From the NCBI GenBank assembly GCA_023375785.1, contig SZWC01002446.1, positions 66,129-109,158 on the forward strand: 43,030 bases of DNA. Direction: 5' to 3'. The position numbers were made by a program, and so were the translations under genes. A model generated the notes under the pieces. It did not search any database. It was not told the origin of the DNA and worked only from the letters and a program-made list of their open reading frames with translations. Below are positions 1-11,937 of this stretch, piece by piece; within the stretch, counting starts at the first letter, position 1; each line of letters opens with the position of its first letter. Source of the DNA: Penium margaritaceum (Eukaryota > Streptophyta > Zygnematophyceae > Desmidiales > Peniaceae).

Positions 1-33
1 GAGGAGGAGGAGGAGGAGGAGGAGGAGGAGGAG
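1..33. repeat. (GAG)n microsatellite at the left contig edge
   Basis: Uninterrupted GAG trinucleotides from the first base, passing into GAA-type repeats to about position 60. Read on the minus strand it is a CTC/CTT tract just downstream of the zinc-finger reading frame. It most likely marks where assembly stopped. Confidence 0.95.
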
Positions 34-98
34 AAGAAGAAGACGAAGAAGCAGAAACAGACGAAAAGAGAAACGAACACCGTGGAGCAATGGGCGAA

Positions 99-782
99 TC
101 ATGACGCGCGCCTACAGCACCTGCTGGGGTGCAACCAGCACTCGAAAACGCCGTGCGCGAATCCGCACCCATCGCCCCTCCGGCAAACGCCCTTGCGGTA
201 GTCGGGGCACGCCGCGCCGCAGTAGTCGAAGCGGCGCGGGTCGCGCCGCCTCGCCTTCTCGCCCGGGTGCGCGAAGGGGCATTCGGTCCAGTCGTGGCTG
301 CGCGTGCGGGGGCAGTGCCGGACCTTGAACTCGTACATGCGGAACTGGTCGTCCGCGTGCAAGTCTGCTTCGCCTGCGGCGCTGGCGGCGGTCGTGGACG
401 CACAAGTGGCTGTAGGAGGTGTGGCTGCTGCTGCTGTTGGTGCTGCTATTGGTTCTCCTGGTAAGGGCGCTGCTGCTGCTGCTGCTGCTGCCACCCTTGC
501 AGAATCTGCAACTGCTGTTTCGTGTGAGTCCTGCTCCGGCTGCTGCCGGTGGTTCTGTCGCTGCTCCCCTCCACAAGGGCTGGGAGGAGAAGGGGGTGGC
601 ACTGCCGCCGCTGTTTCCTGAACACGACCTGCTGCTGCCATGGACAGTGCGCTTCTGCCTGCTGATACCGATGATATTGCCCCGGTAGGAGCGGCCGGAG
701 CAACAGCTACAGATACTCCTGCTGCTGTAGCAGCTTCTGCATTGTGGCACATTCCTGCCTCTATCACTCTTGCTTCCCTCAT
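99..782 (-). CDS. Truncated plant RR-TZF (tandem CCCH zinc finger) protein, possibly a pseudogene
   Basis: A 227-residue frame. Residues 1-146 are low-complexity (Ala/Pro/Ser-rich, with an eight-alanine run encoded by GCN repeats near 469-491). From residue 147 it matches the plant RR-TZF family: the arginine-rich block [11 protein letters not shown]...[20 protein letters not shown], then a CCCH finger with Cys192, Cys200, Cys206 and His210 (C-X7-C-X5-C-X3-H), then the conserved [11 protein letters not shown] linker. Members of this family normally have a second finger (C-X5-C-X4-C-X3-H) 16 residues later; they act in RNA binding and turnover in cytoplasmic granules and in hormone and stress responses. 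Here the frame diverges right after HPSR and stops 6 codons later. An alternative frame of the following DNA still reads a weak second-finger remnant (ARHDSP...PRCSF) lacking most cysteines. Start chosen: first ATG of the frame; Met11 and Met48 are alternatives. No intron is visible, as is usual for this family. The gene may be a decayed copy or carry an assembly or sequencing error. Confidence 0.7.
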   Translation of the reverse strand: MREARVIEAGMCHNAEAATAAGVSVAVAPAAPTGAISSVSAGRSALSMAAAGRVQETAAAVPPPSPPSPCGGEQRQNHRQQPEQDSHETAVADSARVAAAAAAAAPLPGEPIAAPTAAAATPPTATCASTTAASAAGEADLHADDQFRMYEFKVRHCPRTRSHDWTECPFAHPGEKARRRDPRRFDYCGAACPDYRKGVCRRGDGCGFAHGVFECWLHPSRCCRRAS

Positions 783-1262
783 TCCTGCTTCCCTCCCTCC
801 AAGCTACTGCTGCTGCCGGCTGCAGTGCCGACGGCACTTGCCTCGCTACAGTCGCGGTCCAGCAGACCACGCCATGCGGAAACACGATGATGTGTTGAGC
901 GAGTTGGTCATGTTGGGGCTGCTGCGCCCGCTGCCGCGCACGAGGGTTTCTCTAATTAGGGGGGTAGTCAAGGTCGTGTGCGGTTCAAGGTTTGGTCCAC
1001 CTTCGGCGCCTCGCATCCTCGCTTCCGTGCCAGCGGCGCCAAGCGCGTGGCACCGCGACACGAGCGGAAGGGTTCGAATGAAATATCATTTGATCAGGAT
1101 GGGGTTACTTTTGCGACGAGAGTATCTGAATGTGGCAAAAGAACGTCCAATCCATTTCTGGCATTTCATAATCAGTACACCACCTTCATCCTGTACATTC
1201 GTTTCTCGACGACCAATCCTCTTTTTCCCAGAAATGGCAATGCAAGCCTAGAATTATCCTAA
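783..1262. other. 5' flank of the zinc-finger frame, no gene recognised
   Basis: This would be upstream sequence of the minus-strand zinc-finger gene. It is moderately GC-rich to about 1080 and then becomes AT-rich. I see no convincing TATA box or further coding domain. Open frames on the plus strand here are short and low-complexity. Confidence 0.4.
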
Positions 1263-2561
1263 AAATACTGAATTAATTAACTTGAAGCACTCTCACTTGA
1301 CTAGATTGAACACCATCACTTCAAGACGGATGGCATGCTTCACGAAAAACTAAAAGGGAAGAAGTTCATGTGTCGGTTTGCAAATGAAAGGAAACTTTTT
1401 CCTATATTCCAGTAATAAATTAATCATAATTTTGTTTTCTAAACACAAAAATTATAGATAATTTTCCCAACCATGTTGGAATAAATCCTGTGACAATAAT
1501 CTACATTCACATGCTCCTTCAGTTCATGTTGATCTTAACTAATTAAAAAAATTCATATTTTCATTTATGATCCTAATATCATGGGCTAGATAAAATTTAT
1601 TTAATGTAAAGATCCTAATTTTTTCATTCTTCGCTACCCTTAACATTAAAAACGTCGATCTTGGACTTTTATCTTCACTACCCTTAACATTAAAAACGTC
1701 AATCTTGGACGACTCTACATATAATTTTGTGTTTTCATAATAAAATCAAATTCTTACAAAAAAATCTTCCGCACTTTGCTTTTTACAACATGTACATGTC
1801 TAGCTAAGCACATCAGGGTCCTTTCACGTCAGCAAGGCCTACTCAATCTTTGTTATGGGCGTAAAGATTTCCAATAGAGATAACACCATGTACTAGAAGG
1901 ATCCTCTTCATGTCCCTGTTAGATTAGGAATGATAAAACCCAAAAAGAAAAGTAAAAAATATCCTAATTGTGATCAGGTATGAAAACACAAGCCTAATTT
2001 GTGAAATTTGAACATGGATTACATTTCTATGGTAAAATTAGATAAATTTCACTATCATTTATTTCTGGAGGATTTATTTCGTTACTTGATTAATTAATTA
2101 GTAATAATAGTAGTATTTGTTTTTATTTTCTTGATTTTTTGTGGGTGGATTCATGTCTTTTTATCCCTTCAAACATATTGTTTGTGATGATTGTTATTGC
2201 GTGAATGGATGGAAGCATATAATGCAAAATGATCACTTGGAATTATTTAGTAATTCATTCAATTTTATTAATTTTAAGCGATCATTTGGAAGTTAAAAAT
2301 GAAATGCATGAAACACATGAAGTGATGTTTGGGAGATTTGTCCTTCCTTACATCTGCTGAAATGAAAGATCCTACCTAGGATAGGGATATCGCTCGACGT
2401 ATAGGTTATCATGTTATTTTGAAGTTTTACATGCCAATGTCTTCTGTTCCCTGCTTGGATGGCCTACAGTTATGCGGCCGCATTTTTTGGACACTTCCCA
2501 GACTTGTCCGTTATGTTGCTGCGCACGTGCCGCCACTGCCGTCTCCCCCCCCCCCCCCCCN
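1263..2561. other. AT-rich non-coding stretch
   Basis: No coding domain, RNA gene or terminal repeats recognised. It holds one short direct duplication (listed separately) and ends in a cytosine homopolymer (2545-2560) followed by an ambiguous base at 2561 next to the MITE. Confidence 0.6.
1629..1710. repeat. 38-bp direct duplication
   Basis: Copies at 1629-1666 and 1673-1710, separated by 6 bp, differ at two positions (both G in the first, A in the second). Each contains CTACCCTTAACATTAAAAAC. It looks like a local tandem duplication with no evident function. Confidence 0.9.
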
Positions 2562-2936
2562 CGTTTGGATTAATCAGCATTAGGGTTCACGGTTGCGATT
2601 CTATGCGATTCAACGCAAAACGATAGAATGTCGGCACTAAACGATAAAAGGACGCGACCGTGTTGGCAAGGTCCTGGACCGTGTTGACTGTTCATGTATG
2701 CGGCCGTGAGAACTGCACGGACTGCGATTGCGACTTCTTGCCATCCGCCCCCAGAATGCCCGACTGACTGGTGACGCGACACAAACGTGGCAGGACAATC
2801 CGGACGCCAGGACCTGTCTGATAAGCGGTCGCAGTGCAAACCAAACAGAGAGTCGCTTCCACAGTCGCAGTGAACCAATGCGTTTCGCAGAAAACTGCGA
2901 CCGTGAACCCTAATGCTGATTAATCCAAACGCACCC
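2562..2936. mobile_element. MITE with long inverted arms, PIF/Tourist-like
   Basis: The arms 2562-2593 and 2900-2931 are perfect 32-bp inverted copies beginning CGTTTGGATTAATCAGC, and weaker inverted similarity continues about 20 bp inward. On the right the end extends outward as GCACCC followed by TAA, giving a terminus GGGTGCGTTTGGATT with a possible TAA target duplication, as in PIF/Harbinger (Tourist) MITEs. The left terminus is obscured by a poly-C run and an N at 2561, so the left TAA and GGGTG cannot be seen. The interior (GC-rich, repeated GACCGTG-type motifs) has no transposase; open frames inside are fortuitous. Confidence 0.8.
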
Positions 2937-2939
2937 TAA

Positions 2940-3830
2940 GAATTTGTCCCGAAGCGGCTGGTTGTCCCCAGCGCATACTCATCGCCTATTCATTTTTGCT
3001 CAGTGGATTTCTTCCCCCACAGTGGTAATGACTACACTGAACGAACGGCTCTGAATGTTTTGCTCGAGGAGCCAATGGTGGCATCTCCATACTACATTCT
3101 TATCGATAGATTCCAGTTTTTTTCTGTCGCAAGTAACTACACTCCCACAAACAGAGCTCCCGATGTGCGTGAACTTTGCTCGAGAAAAACCGATTCGGAT
3201 CGTCCGATGCGAGATTGGCAAAGGCTCATAGGTGGAATTATGCGAAATCACGATGTCGGTTATCCGTGCCGCCCGCGAAAGTTCCTGTAAGATCGTGAGG
3301 AAGATGACGACATCCAATTGCTTGAGCAAGCCGAGTACTGTTTTCCTATTCAAGGCGCCGCCTCGTCACCACCCCCACGCGACAAATCACGTGCTGCCGT
3401 CATCTTGCATCTGTTAGTACTTTATTGCTTCATTAGCTGATTTGCCTTGGACGTCAGGTCATGAGTACAGGCATCCTGTACTCATTCTGCCTTGCGACCT
3501 GGACGGGGTGAGCAGTGATCTGGACTCCATCTACCCTCCTTCTGACGTCAGATTTTGTGCTCGGAAAATCCGATTCCGTCTTGGGAGAACCAGATATGTA
3601 GAATTCAACACAATTCAAAACCATGCGAAGATATGCAGCGAAGACATGATCGACGCCAGAGTAATGCCACCGAAAGACTAACAGCGACCTCTCTAAAGAG
3701 GTTGCTGAACTTTGACAAGAACAACCTCTCCAAAACCAGTAGCTACATTTCAGAACCAACTTGCAGATTTCTGACACCAAAATATCGAAAACGAAGGGAA
3801 ATTATTATGAAAAAAATCATTAATTCATAA
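2940..3830. other. Unassigned segment with one short hairpin
   Basis: Frames of up to 117 residues exist on both strands, but none shows a recognisable domain and opposite-strand frames overlap heavily. The base composition is more balanced than in the flanks, so it may be an old element or a gene remnant. A perfect 11-bp inverted repeat (3461-3471 with 3475-3485, 3-nt loop) lies inside. Confidence 0.4.
3461..3485. repeat. Perfect 11-bp inverted repeat with a 3-nt loop
   Basis: Arms ATGAGTACAGG and CCTGTACTCAT around CAT. There is no coding context and no downstream T-tract, so I assign no terminator role. Confidence 0.85.
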
Positions 3831-6810
3831 AACTAGTTCATAACTCAATATAATCCGTTATTTTCAAATAAAATAGCATAAAATTTACTCATCATAATAG
3901 GTCTTTAAACCTTTAAAAACTTATTCTCAATTTCACTTTCAGTGACTGGTGTAATGAAGGCATGATAAATACAGATACAAACAATTTTTGTGAGGATAAA
4001 CGAAAAAAAATCTAAAAAATCAAATGTGCACCTAAAGCCCTCCAAAAGACAAATCTGCCTTGATAACTTGTTCTGGCACGTACAATTCCAGCAACCAACG
4101 TAACATCAAATGGAAATATAATTCTAATACATTTTAATGTTATCTAATGGAATTGTATGGTCCATCCTATTCCACTACATCCAAATCATAACCAATTGTA
4201 ACCTAGAAAATATCTATGCTTTGGATAATACCTAACTTACCCACATTACCATGTTTGAGTTTATAAACACCATGTTGGTATTCTATAGTCGTTTCTACCA
4301 AAAGGATAAATACATAGTCAATGAAATGAATGGTTCATTGAAATACATTCCTCCCCCTCAAAAGGGAAAATGTGAAAAACTATCACGTGATGAAACATAC
4401 AAACCAACTCAACGATACGAACCGAATGGTCTTGAATTGTATCGGACATACCAAGCTTTTTTAAAACATGAATTTGTTACGACATAGTTTGCCTAGCACG
4501 TGTCTACCATTACAACATGACGAGTAAGAATATCATATGGTAGCACAAAAACCTCAATAGAAGGTACAAAGCCCACCATCCTCATAGACAAAGAGCAAGT
4601 GGGTACCATTGGATGATGTATGGTTTGATAATTTTCACCATGTGGAAATAACCCAAAGTACTGTGGTGACCTTGAACATACAAATCCGTTTTCTTCAATC
4701 AAAAGGATGAAAATTATGTGTTGCAAAGGTGTATTATGAAAATTTCAAAGTATCGTGGTGGTTAACCAAAAAACGTGACGTTATGATTATTCGAAGAGTC
4801 TACAATGAAATATGCAATTTCTGTTTGTGTATTTGAAAACAACTTCAATTATCTAAAAAATTAAGGAGAATAATTTTAGGTGTGATTCCCATACCTTTTC
4901 TAGCTTAAATTCTGACCATTGGAACAAGATCCACTTGGATACCTCAATAAATTTATTCTCTTGACAAATACAACTTGTTGCAAGTGTAAAATTAAGTTAC
5001 AATAGTGTAAACCTTAGCATGGTTGTTGCTTTGTACATACAATGTTGAGGCAAGTCCATGATACGTTTTCATTTCCATAGGAGCACATATGCATCGAAGG
5101 GTGCACTCTACTTCTAGAACATCCTAAATATGTACAAAACGATCAATTAGATACTATGGAAACAAAATCATAATTTAGAGAGTTTGCATTATTCATCATC
5201 ACTTAAGAACTTACCAAGATAATTTTTGTGCCTTTAGTTACTGTACGTTATATTCACCAAATGCTGTTCAACATGGTATTGTCATGGGTACAGCATGTCA
5301 GAATGGGTTTGACAAATCGTTGTTGTCTAATGAGAAACAAATTATAATGGAAATTAAAATATTTTTATGCATCACCACGCAACCAAATTTTTGTTACCAG
5401 ATTGCTACCTGGTTCAGTTACATAAATATCACATCTTTACCATCATCGATACGTGAACAAGGCTGATATAGAGATCCAAATAGAATTTGAATAATGCTTT
5501 ATAGATGAAACAAATCTCCACAATAACAACAAGGAATCAAGTCGTACACATTTGATGAAAATAAATCTCATGATAACAATGACTTCATCAATCTTGCAAT
5601 ACATAGAAAAATGAGGAGTGTTCCGTGGTTTCAAATAAAAAAAAATACTAACTCAAAAGATGTTACATGAATACCACAATGATTGGAGGTGTATTTACTC
5701 TTAATTGAAGGTGGTTGGTCCATTCTAGGATTTACCTTCTAATTTATATTGCTTACATAAGAATCCTTGAATAATTTTTTGTAGTAACACAAATCCATAA
5801 TGCTTACCATCTTCAATTTCAGCACAATTCAACAACATCTACTTATTGAAAGATAAAAAGGGAGCCCAAGATGAAAACATGGAAATCAAGGATCATGTAA
5901 AACTTTGGATGCGTATTGTTTCTCTCTATGATTCTTTCAGCAAAAATCTTCTCAAAAAGGTGGCATGTGTCATGATCTGATTACATAGCACCTAACCCAT
6001 TTTTCATCCATGATATCTCATACTCATAAGTATTGACTTTTCATCATATTGAACATTTTAGTCCTCTCAAGACATTATCATGGAAATAGAAACCCTCACA
6101 AAGGTGACAAGGTAGATCTCCTCCTTCCATCACAATGCATTTTGTATACAACATTGAAGCTCATGAAAGCTTTACCAATATCCCTCATCCACGTATTAAT
6201 GAACAAATGGAAGAATGGAAAAAAAAGTGAGTTTTACCAATTTCTCTCTTGTATCATGTTACGTTCTTGGCAAAAGAGAGTATATTGATTTATGATTGTT
6301 GGTCTAGAGCATTCCCATGATTGAACAACTTTTAAAGATTCACTCTTGTGGGCAAACTGTTCAGCCATGTGTAACATTGGTTTTAGAATACTATGCCATT
6401 TTAGATAAAAAAAATATGTGTTGAAGTAACAAAAGCTCCACTTAATGTCACCTCCGACATGATGTAGTTGATTTGAAAATCACAGGTCTATATGTGATGT
6501 TAAGAATTTTTATTTCTAAATACTCAAGTGCAGCTTGACCAGTAAATTTTAATAAACAAGCCAGATTTAATTATGGCATCTAGCTCCAAGGTGGGAAAAG
6601 GAGGTTGGATTTGTTTCTTACATGCATAGAAGGGCTGTGCATGCCATTTGGCCTAGCTTGGTCAGCAACTATGTGGTGCAATCAACCACTGCTTGGTACT
6701 TGGCCAAGACTAGTCAGGGTGGGGCTACACCTGACTAAATCGTTGGGACTACTTGCATCAGCACATACAAGCAGAGTATTAAAGTAGGAACCACTCTACA
6801 TTAGGTGGTG
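3831..6810. other. AT-rich intergenic DNA, nothing recognised
   Basis: Only short frames (under 80 residues) without domains. No LTRs, PBS, inverted termini, tRNA or other RNA structure could be identified by eye. Confidence 0.55.
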
Positions 6811-6890
6811 CATGCACGACTCAACATTGCATCAACTACAACATGCACAACTTAGTAGTCGCATCTGCTACTACATGCACGACTTAGCAA
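6811..6890. repeat. Degenerate ~30-bp tandem repeats
   Basis: Three diverged units begin with CATGCACGAC, CATGCACAAC and CATGCACGAC at about 30-bp spacing. They lie just outside the left LTR of Copia A. Confidence 0.6.
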
Positions 6891-6914
6891 ATACATGGAG
6901 AACCAAGTGGGCAG

Positions 6915-7915
6915 CGCCCTACATGAGCGCTAACATGCCTGAATGAATAACGAGGACCACTACCAAGTTGCTATGAAGTGAATGCAGAATCTATTATTGT
7001 ATTATTAGAATAAAAAGGACAGTAATACAACGCACAAGCTCGGCAACAGCCTCTAAACAACTCTACAACAGAAACCTGACATAGCCTAGCCCAAAACTAG
7101 GCGCAACATCTTATTAATTGTCTAGCCTTTAAACAAGAGTCTGGGCATGACGAACGTCTTCTGAGTCGACAGGCCATTAGGATGTGAATACATCTCCTCT
7201 CAACACTAGCAAAAGTTTTTTAGGTTCAGTGGATTGTTAGAGGAAACCTCTAGGAAACTCTAACAACATCAGGGTCTGAGTCTGGTACATAGACCAAGTG
7301 GCTCGCAGACGTGTAGAATAGTTAATGCTGATACAATGGAGTTGGAGAGACAGGAATTGGTTGCTAAAGCCACAACTCTTGCTCCCTTTTATACTACTGC
7401 TCTGGTTGGTACCAACCCCCAGCGGTCTAGGCTACTACATTAAAGGTGGTGGTTCCGGTGGTCCCAATCATTGATGTAGAATTGTATCATCCAACATTGG
7501 AAGTGACGGTGATGATGTAGTAAATCCTTTATGAGGTCACATGTGAACTAGGGGACTATGTTGATGTCTATACAATGGCTCACTCAAACCTTGTAGGCTT
7601 CGTATTCTCCACGATTTCCTCGTAAAAGGCAATTGCCAAGTTGTCGAACCTTCAACATCACTCTAGTGAGTTTGCCGAGGTACTCCCACATTTCTTGGAC
7701 ACGCCAAACAATTTTGTACATGTCCAAGGCTTGAACTTTCCCTTTAGAACTAAACCACGAGCAATATTCTAGCCCGTACACTCAAAAATACCCCATAGGA
7801 GAATTCTTGGCGAATCACGGTAAAGTCCTTAACTTCACGTGGAATGCTACAAAACAGAAATCGACCGCACGATGTTGATCCTAAGATCCAGCGTAGTTAT
7901 TGCCTCACTCCAATA
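6915..7915 (-). repeat. 3' LTR of Copia element A
   Basis: Co-linear with 11938-12968 over most of its length. The right end reads CTCCAATA (a decayed CTCCAACA); the first about 90 bp at the left match poorly, so that boundary is uncertain. Shared blocks include CATCCAACATTGGAAGTGAC and TTATTGCCTCACTCCAA. The high divergence implies an old insertion. Confidence 0.8.
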
Positions 7916-7925
7916 ATATCCCTCC
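7916..7925 (-). promoter_or_regulatory. Polypurine tract of Copia element A
   Basis: Minus strand reads GGAGGGATAT immediately before the 3' LTR, the position expected for the plus-strand primer of reverse transcription. Confidence 0.6.
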
Positions 7926-9260
7926 AAACGTGCATTCGTGAAGGTAAAAGGACTTGGCCACACTTGAATTTGCTTAGTGGCAAAGAAACCCATATTTTCT
8001 TGAGTAATCAGTGAGCTTTGGTTGCGGCAACAAAATTTTCTCCTTCTTTGGAAGTTGAGAGATAAGCTCCCCCACATATGTCTACCCTTGGATGTGTACC
8101 AAAATATAATTCAAATTTAGGGCATGCTCCTTTGCTTTCCTTGTAGAGAAATTGTTTTCTACCTAACCTAGATTCAGCTCTCAAAGCTCTCTAGGGGTGC
8201 CTCCAAATCCACCTCAAGGGTCATGTTCTCAGTTGAAAACTGAAAGACTGTGTCTCCCACTGGTAGAGACCATGAACGAGCTGTGTATAGGCTATTTACA
8301 AGGATCTGACAGACAAAAAAGAACTTTTTAAAGGTTCTATCTTGCTCAAAACTTGATTCTATCTTGCTCAAAACTTGAGTAAAGAAGGATGTCACATGTT
8401 CTTTGTGGAGCATTTGTGCTGTTGGAGCCGGTGGAGTCATTCGTTGCTTGCCCTTTAGCATTCTCCAACATTGGTGATTTTGTCTCTAAAGTTCAAAATT
8501 TGTTGGATCCAAATACGGATGCATTTCTCACGCACGAGACTTCACGTCAAGAAACCTGGAGCCTACACTCATCGAGAACAAGGCCAGTTTTTGTTGTGTC
8601 AGACATCTCTCCTTCAGCGTTCAACTTTTAATCTACGATAGCTCGCAGTCCTCTTCTACCGCCGATAAGGCAGTTTTGTTTTATAGTGCGTGCTAATGTG
8701 TCAAATTGTACAGAAATGCAAAGTTTGCAATTTGCAATTAGGGGCAGCAAGCATGTGCACGCGCGAGTGAGCGAGCTTCTCTCGCGGTGACCATTGCTGG
8801 TCAAAGCGAGCCCTAATCTTGCGGCTGCCACTCCGTCAGAGTGAGCCATTCTGGTCTCAGAACTCGTCTCTGGGTTTTGCTTCCCTTCCTCCTTACTATG
8901 AGAGACGAGTAGCTAACATCGGCATGAGGTGCCTGGCAACCGCACAAAACGTAAGTGGTCAGAATCGTTCCGTAAAATATTCTTTGACATAATTCTTTGC
9001 TCCCACGTTTTTGTAGAAACATCTAAAACTGCTGCTAAAGGTTGATGTAAGGAGTTTTGAAGACACTCCTTCTCACCGCCCTCCCGCTCCGCTTGCAAAT
9101 TCGCACAATATTTCTTCGAAACCACTGCCATGCCTAGAATTGACAACAGTGTGGAGAGGGAAGTGGAGATGTCGACGATCTTGTCATGGGCAGTCCTCTT
9201 CTTGTGATCAAATTAGGGTTTTTCATTCCCACAGGTGAAAAATTTGCCATGCTAAGAGAA
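7926..9260. other. Internal part of Copia A with no recognisable pol
   Basis: Integrase, RT and RNase H should lie here but no motif is readable in any frame. The block 8640-9230 is less AT-rich than its surroundings and may be foreign sequence. A perfect 22-bp tandem duplication lies at 8335-8378. Confidence 0.45.
8335..8378. repeat. Perfect 22-bp tandem duplication
   Basis: Two adjacent identical units (8335-8356 and 8357-8378), each ending GCTCAAAACTTGA. No coding role seen. Confidence 0.9.
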
Positions 9261-9559
9261 ATCACTCTAAGTGTTGGAAATATACTTTGAAGTGGAGGGA
9301 ATCATTTTTGTCACTCCTCAAGTAGCTCTTCTGCTCCCCCTCTCTATTGTACCACCTGAGGTCACCTATTTTTACACCAAAAGACATAATGCATTAATGG
9401 TAGGCTTGTCATTAACCAATGGGGCTTTTCCAAAGCCATTTTGTACCTTTTGTAGAAGCCAAATACACCTTGGAAACATTGAATATGTTCCAACTACTAC
9501 CACAACAATGTTGTCTGTGCCTTCAAAAGTCCTGCACTCCTTGTTGATCTGTAGTAGCA

Positions 9560-9995
9560 AAGGAAGAGCTAGGGTTATTTCCAGAAATTGGACTCACGTT
9601 GAGCCTTTTCCTTCTGGGTAAGCAGAGGTACCCTTTGCCAAAGGTTGCACCTTCTCGACTTTTGAAGAAGACCCATTCCTTGTCGCTAATGATGTGCACT
9701 ACCTGTTATGACAACTCTGCAAGCAATAGAAGGTTTGAAGAAATTGCAGGGATAAAGGGCACTTCACGAATGTGCATCTAAGTTCCCTTGTACCTTGTCA
9801 GTGTCACCTTCCATCTGCCTTTCATTAGCACACACCCGTTTTTTGCTATGATAACAGTGGTATTCACTATGTTGAATGTGATGGAGGCAACATCTGTCAA
9901 ACGCAACATGTAACATGCACCTAATGTCTAGGTAACACACATTTTTTTAGCAGAATTTCTTGGTACTCAGATCTTCCAAGATGTGGAATACAAAT
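9560..9995 (-). pseudogene. Copia A protease / pre-integrase remnant
   Basis: Reading leftward from about 9960, broken frames give CYLDIRCMLHVA, the position and spacing of the Copia protease motif (normally W-x-D-S-G-x-x-x-H), so the catalytic DSG reads DIR. It is followed by ITFNIVNTTVIIAKNGC and then REVPFIPAISSNLLLA, resembling the segment between protease and integrase (the VLYVPxxxxNLLS motif of Copia polyproteins). Stops and frame changes separate the blocks. The assignment rests on motif order in the right place within the element. Confidence 0.55.
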
Positions 9996-10009
9996 CCTAG
10001 AAAATCAAA

Positions 10010-11027
10010 TTAGTTCTTTCCCAATCCAACTATGAGCTTCAGGTGAGTCCCCTCATCTGCTTCATTACTTTCCTCCTCTCCACCATCCAAATCTTTTGAC
10101 AACTCCTCCTCGCTTTCCTTCATCCTTGCACACTCCTTATCCTTCAGCCACTTCCTATAATACATCTTCATGTGTCCCGGTAGCTTGCAGTACTGGCACA
10201 TCCGCACAAGCTAAAGTTTGACATGCTTCATGTTGGACTTTCCACAAGGTGTAGATGGCGATGTGTGATTCTCCTATGGTGAAGGAGTTGACTTCATGGC
10301 ATAATTGTTTGATGTCGGATGGGACACGAGGGTAGAGGAAGTTGCTTGGTATGTTGGATAGAAAAGAAGACATAAATTGTCCTTTGCAATCTTGAGATTG
10401 TGCTCTTCTATCAACATCTTGAACACGTACGCCTCTGGCAATTCAGCCTCCTCCTTGAACTTTACCAAATTCCTTGCTTCCTCCCAATCATTGGTTAATC
10501 CGTTGAGGAGGAATATCACAAAGTCCAGCTCCAAAATAGTAGCGTGCGTAGCCGCGAGCTGGATATATATTGACTTTGCTTTTTTTATGAAGTACTCATT
10601 GCTTATGAACTTGCCGAGGCCAATGAAAGAAATCTTTGTAAGGAGGTTTTACTTAAAGGTGCAGTGTCTCGGCATGTAGGTTCGTAGTAGGTAAGACAAG
10701 GCATGATAAGCGGGTACGCTCGATCCCTCAAACATCCTGATTTTCTATTGGATGCAAGGTGTGATTTGGTTATATACTAACATGTATGCAGCCTTGGTGA
10801 ATTAATTGAATTGTTCCATCACTTGTGGTGATGAAATTAATGGTGGCAACGAGTAGTGCCCATTGTAGAACTCCCATGACCAATGAATCAGAGTGACCAG
10901 TTTGAACGTTTGCGCCTAGTGTGGGAATTTCGGTCCGTCCAACTTGTCGACCTTCATCTTGTGTAGCAGGAAGGATGTTGTTGCTATAGGCACTTTGCTC
11001 TCCAGACGTTGCAACAAGATTCTTCAT
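10010..11027 (-). pseudogene. Copia A gag remnant
   Basis: Minus-strand frames in order: a segment with PTLGANVQTG near 10930; a capsid-like stretch (10274-10534) with FLLNGLTNDWEEARNLVKF and LIEEHNLKI, typical of the Copia gag (UBN2-type) domain; then CQYCKLPGHMKMYY near 10160-10200, a CCHC zinc knuckle (C-X2-C-X4-H-X4-C) whose last cysteine is tyrosine. Gag would form the virus-like particle and bind element RNA. Several frameshifts and stops make it non-functional. Confidence 0.65.
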
Positions 11028-11925
11028 CCTGCCTATGGTTCACCAAGCATTAGATACTACTACATGGTTACAATTGGAAACGAATATCCTTGAGGCATTC
11101 CTACACTTGCTATAGACTTACTCCCATAACCTTGCACGATAGCAGCCGGTTGAGCCTGTAGATGTGATACGAATGATGGCACCCCTTGTATCCATGAAGA
11201 ATATGCTAGAATCTGCTACGAAACACCTTCGCTTGTATCTATTCTAGGATGCATCTATTGGGAGAAGGCTACTTGCACATTTGGTGGAGAAATACATGAA
11301 GCACATGGGCATATGTTGCTTATGACTGTTGTTGCCATTGCATTGCCTACTGTTGCTTTTACAGTTGCTATAGTTGTTGCATCATCTGTCGATGCATCCG
11401 TTGTTCCTATTGAAATTTAACTAGTTGTTATCTTATCTGTGCATTTGGTGCTGCTAAAACTACACATGAGTGCTGCAACAACAGAATAGGTGTTGCTCAA
11501 GGAGCATGTGCGTGCTGCTCTTGCTAATGAAGGAGCTCTTGAGCTCCAATCTGCTCCCTGAATGCGTGTTTCTCCTGCTCCACAGCTTTTGCTGCCAATT
11601 GTTCATGTTGCGCCTTCTCTTGTGCATCCTCCGCCAAGCATTGTGCCTCTCCTACTTGGCGTTTTACATAGTCTACAAAATTTCATCCCCACTCTTGACC
11701 CATGCACAAACCATGCAAGACAGATTGATTTTCAAGCAGAGGAGAACTCTCCCTTGGATGCTGAGGCTCCATGTCACTCATACAGACTTGTCAGTCCTCG
11801 TGCCTTGTGCACGATCATCAATCTGTAAACTCCTCCACTCTCTCATGCTCACACGTGACTGTGGAAGACTCTTCCACCAATACTTAACTGTATTTATGGC
11901 GCATGCTTGTTGCACGGGTCTAATT

Positions 11926-11937
11926 TCTCCGATACCA
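11926..11937 (-). promoter_or_regulatory. Primer-binding site of Copia A (Met tRNA type)
   Basis: Minus strand TGGTATCGGAGA abuts the LTR end CCAACA with no spacer. It matches the common plant PBS TGGTATCAGAGC at 10 of 12 positions. Confidence 0.8.

Noticed and set aside
1070..1090. GGTTCGAAT box resembling a tRNA T-arm or Pol III B box
   Set aside because: No A box, acceptor stem or anticodon arm could be folded around it.
101..1251. Plus-strand frames in the zinc-finger region, including Leu-rich stretches
   Set aside because: They are antisense shadows of the GCN-repeat-rich minus-strand coding sequence and have no domain.
3160..3610. Possible direct repeat pair (TTTGCTCGAGAAAAACCGATTC and TTGTGCTCGGAAAATCCGATTC type)
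   Set aside because: Similarity covers only about 35 bp with several mismatches and no matching flanks; not enough to call a repeat.
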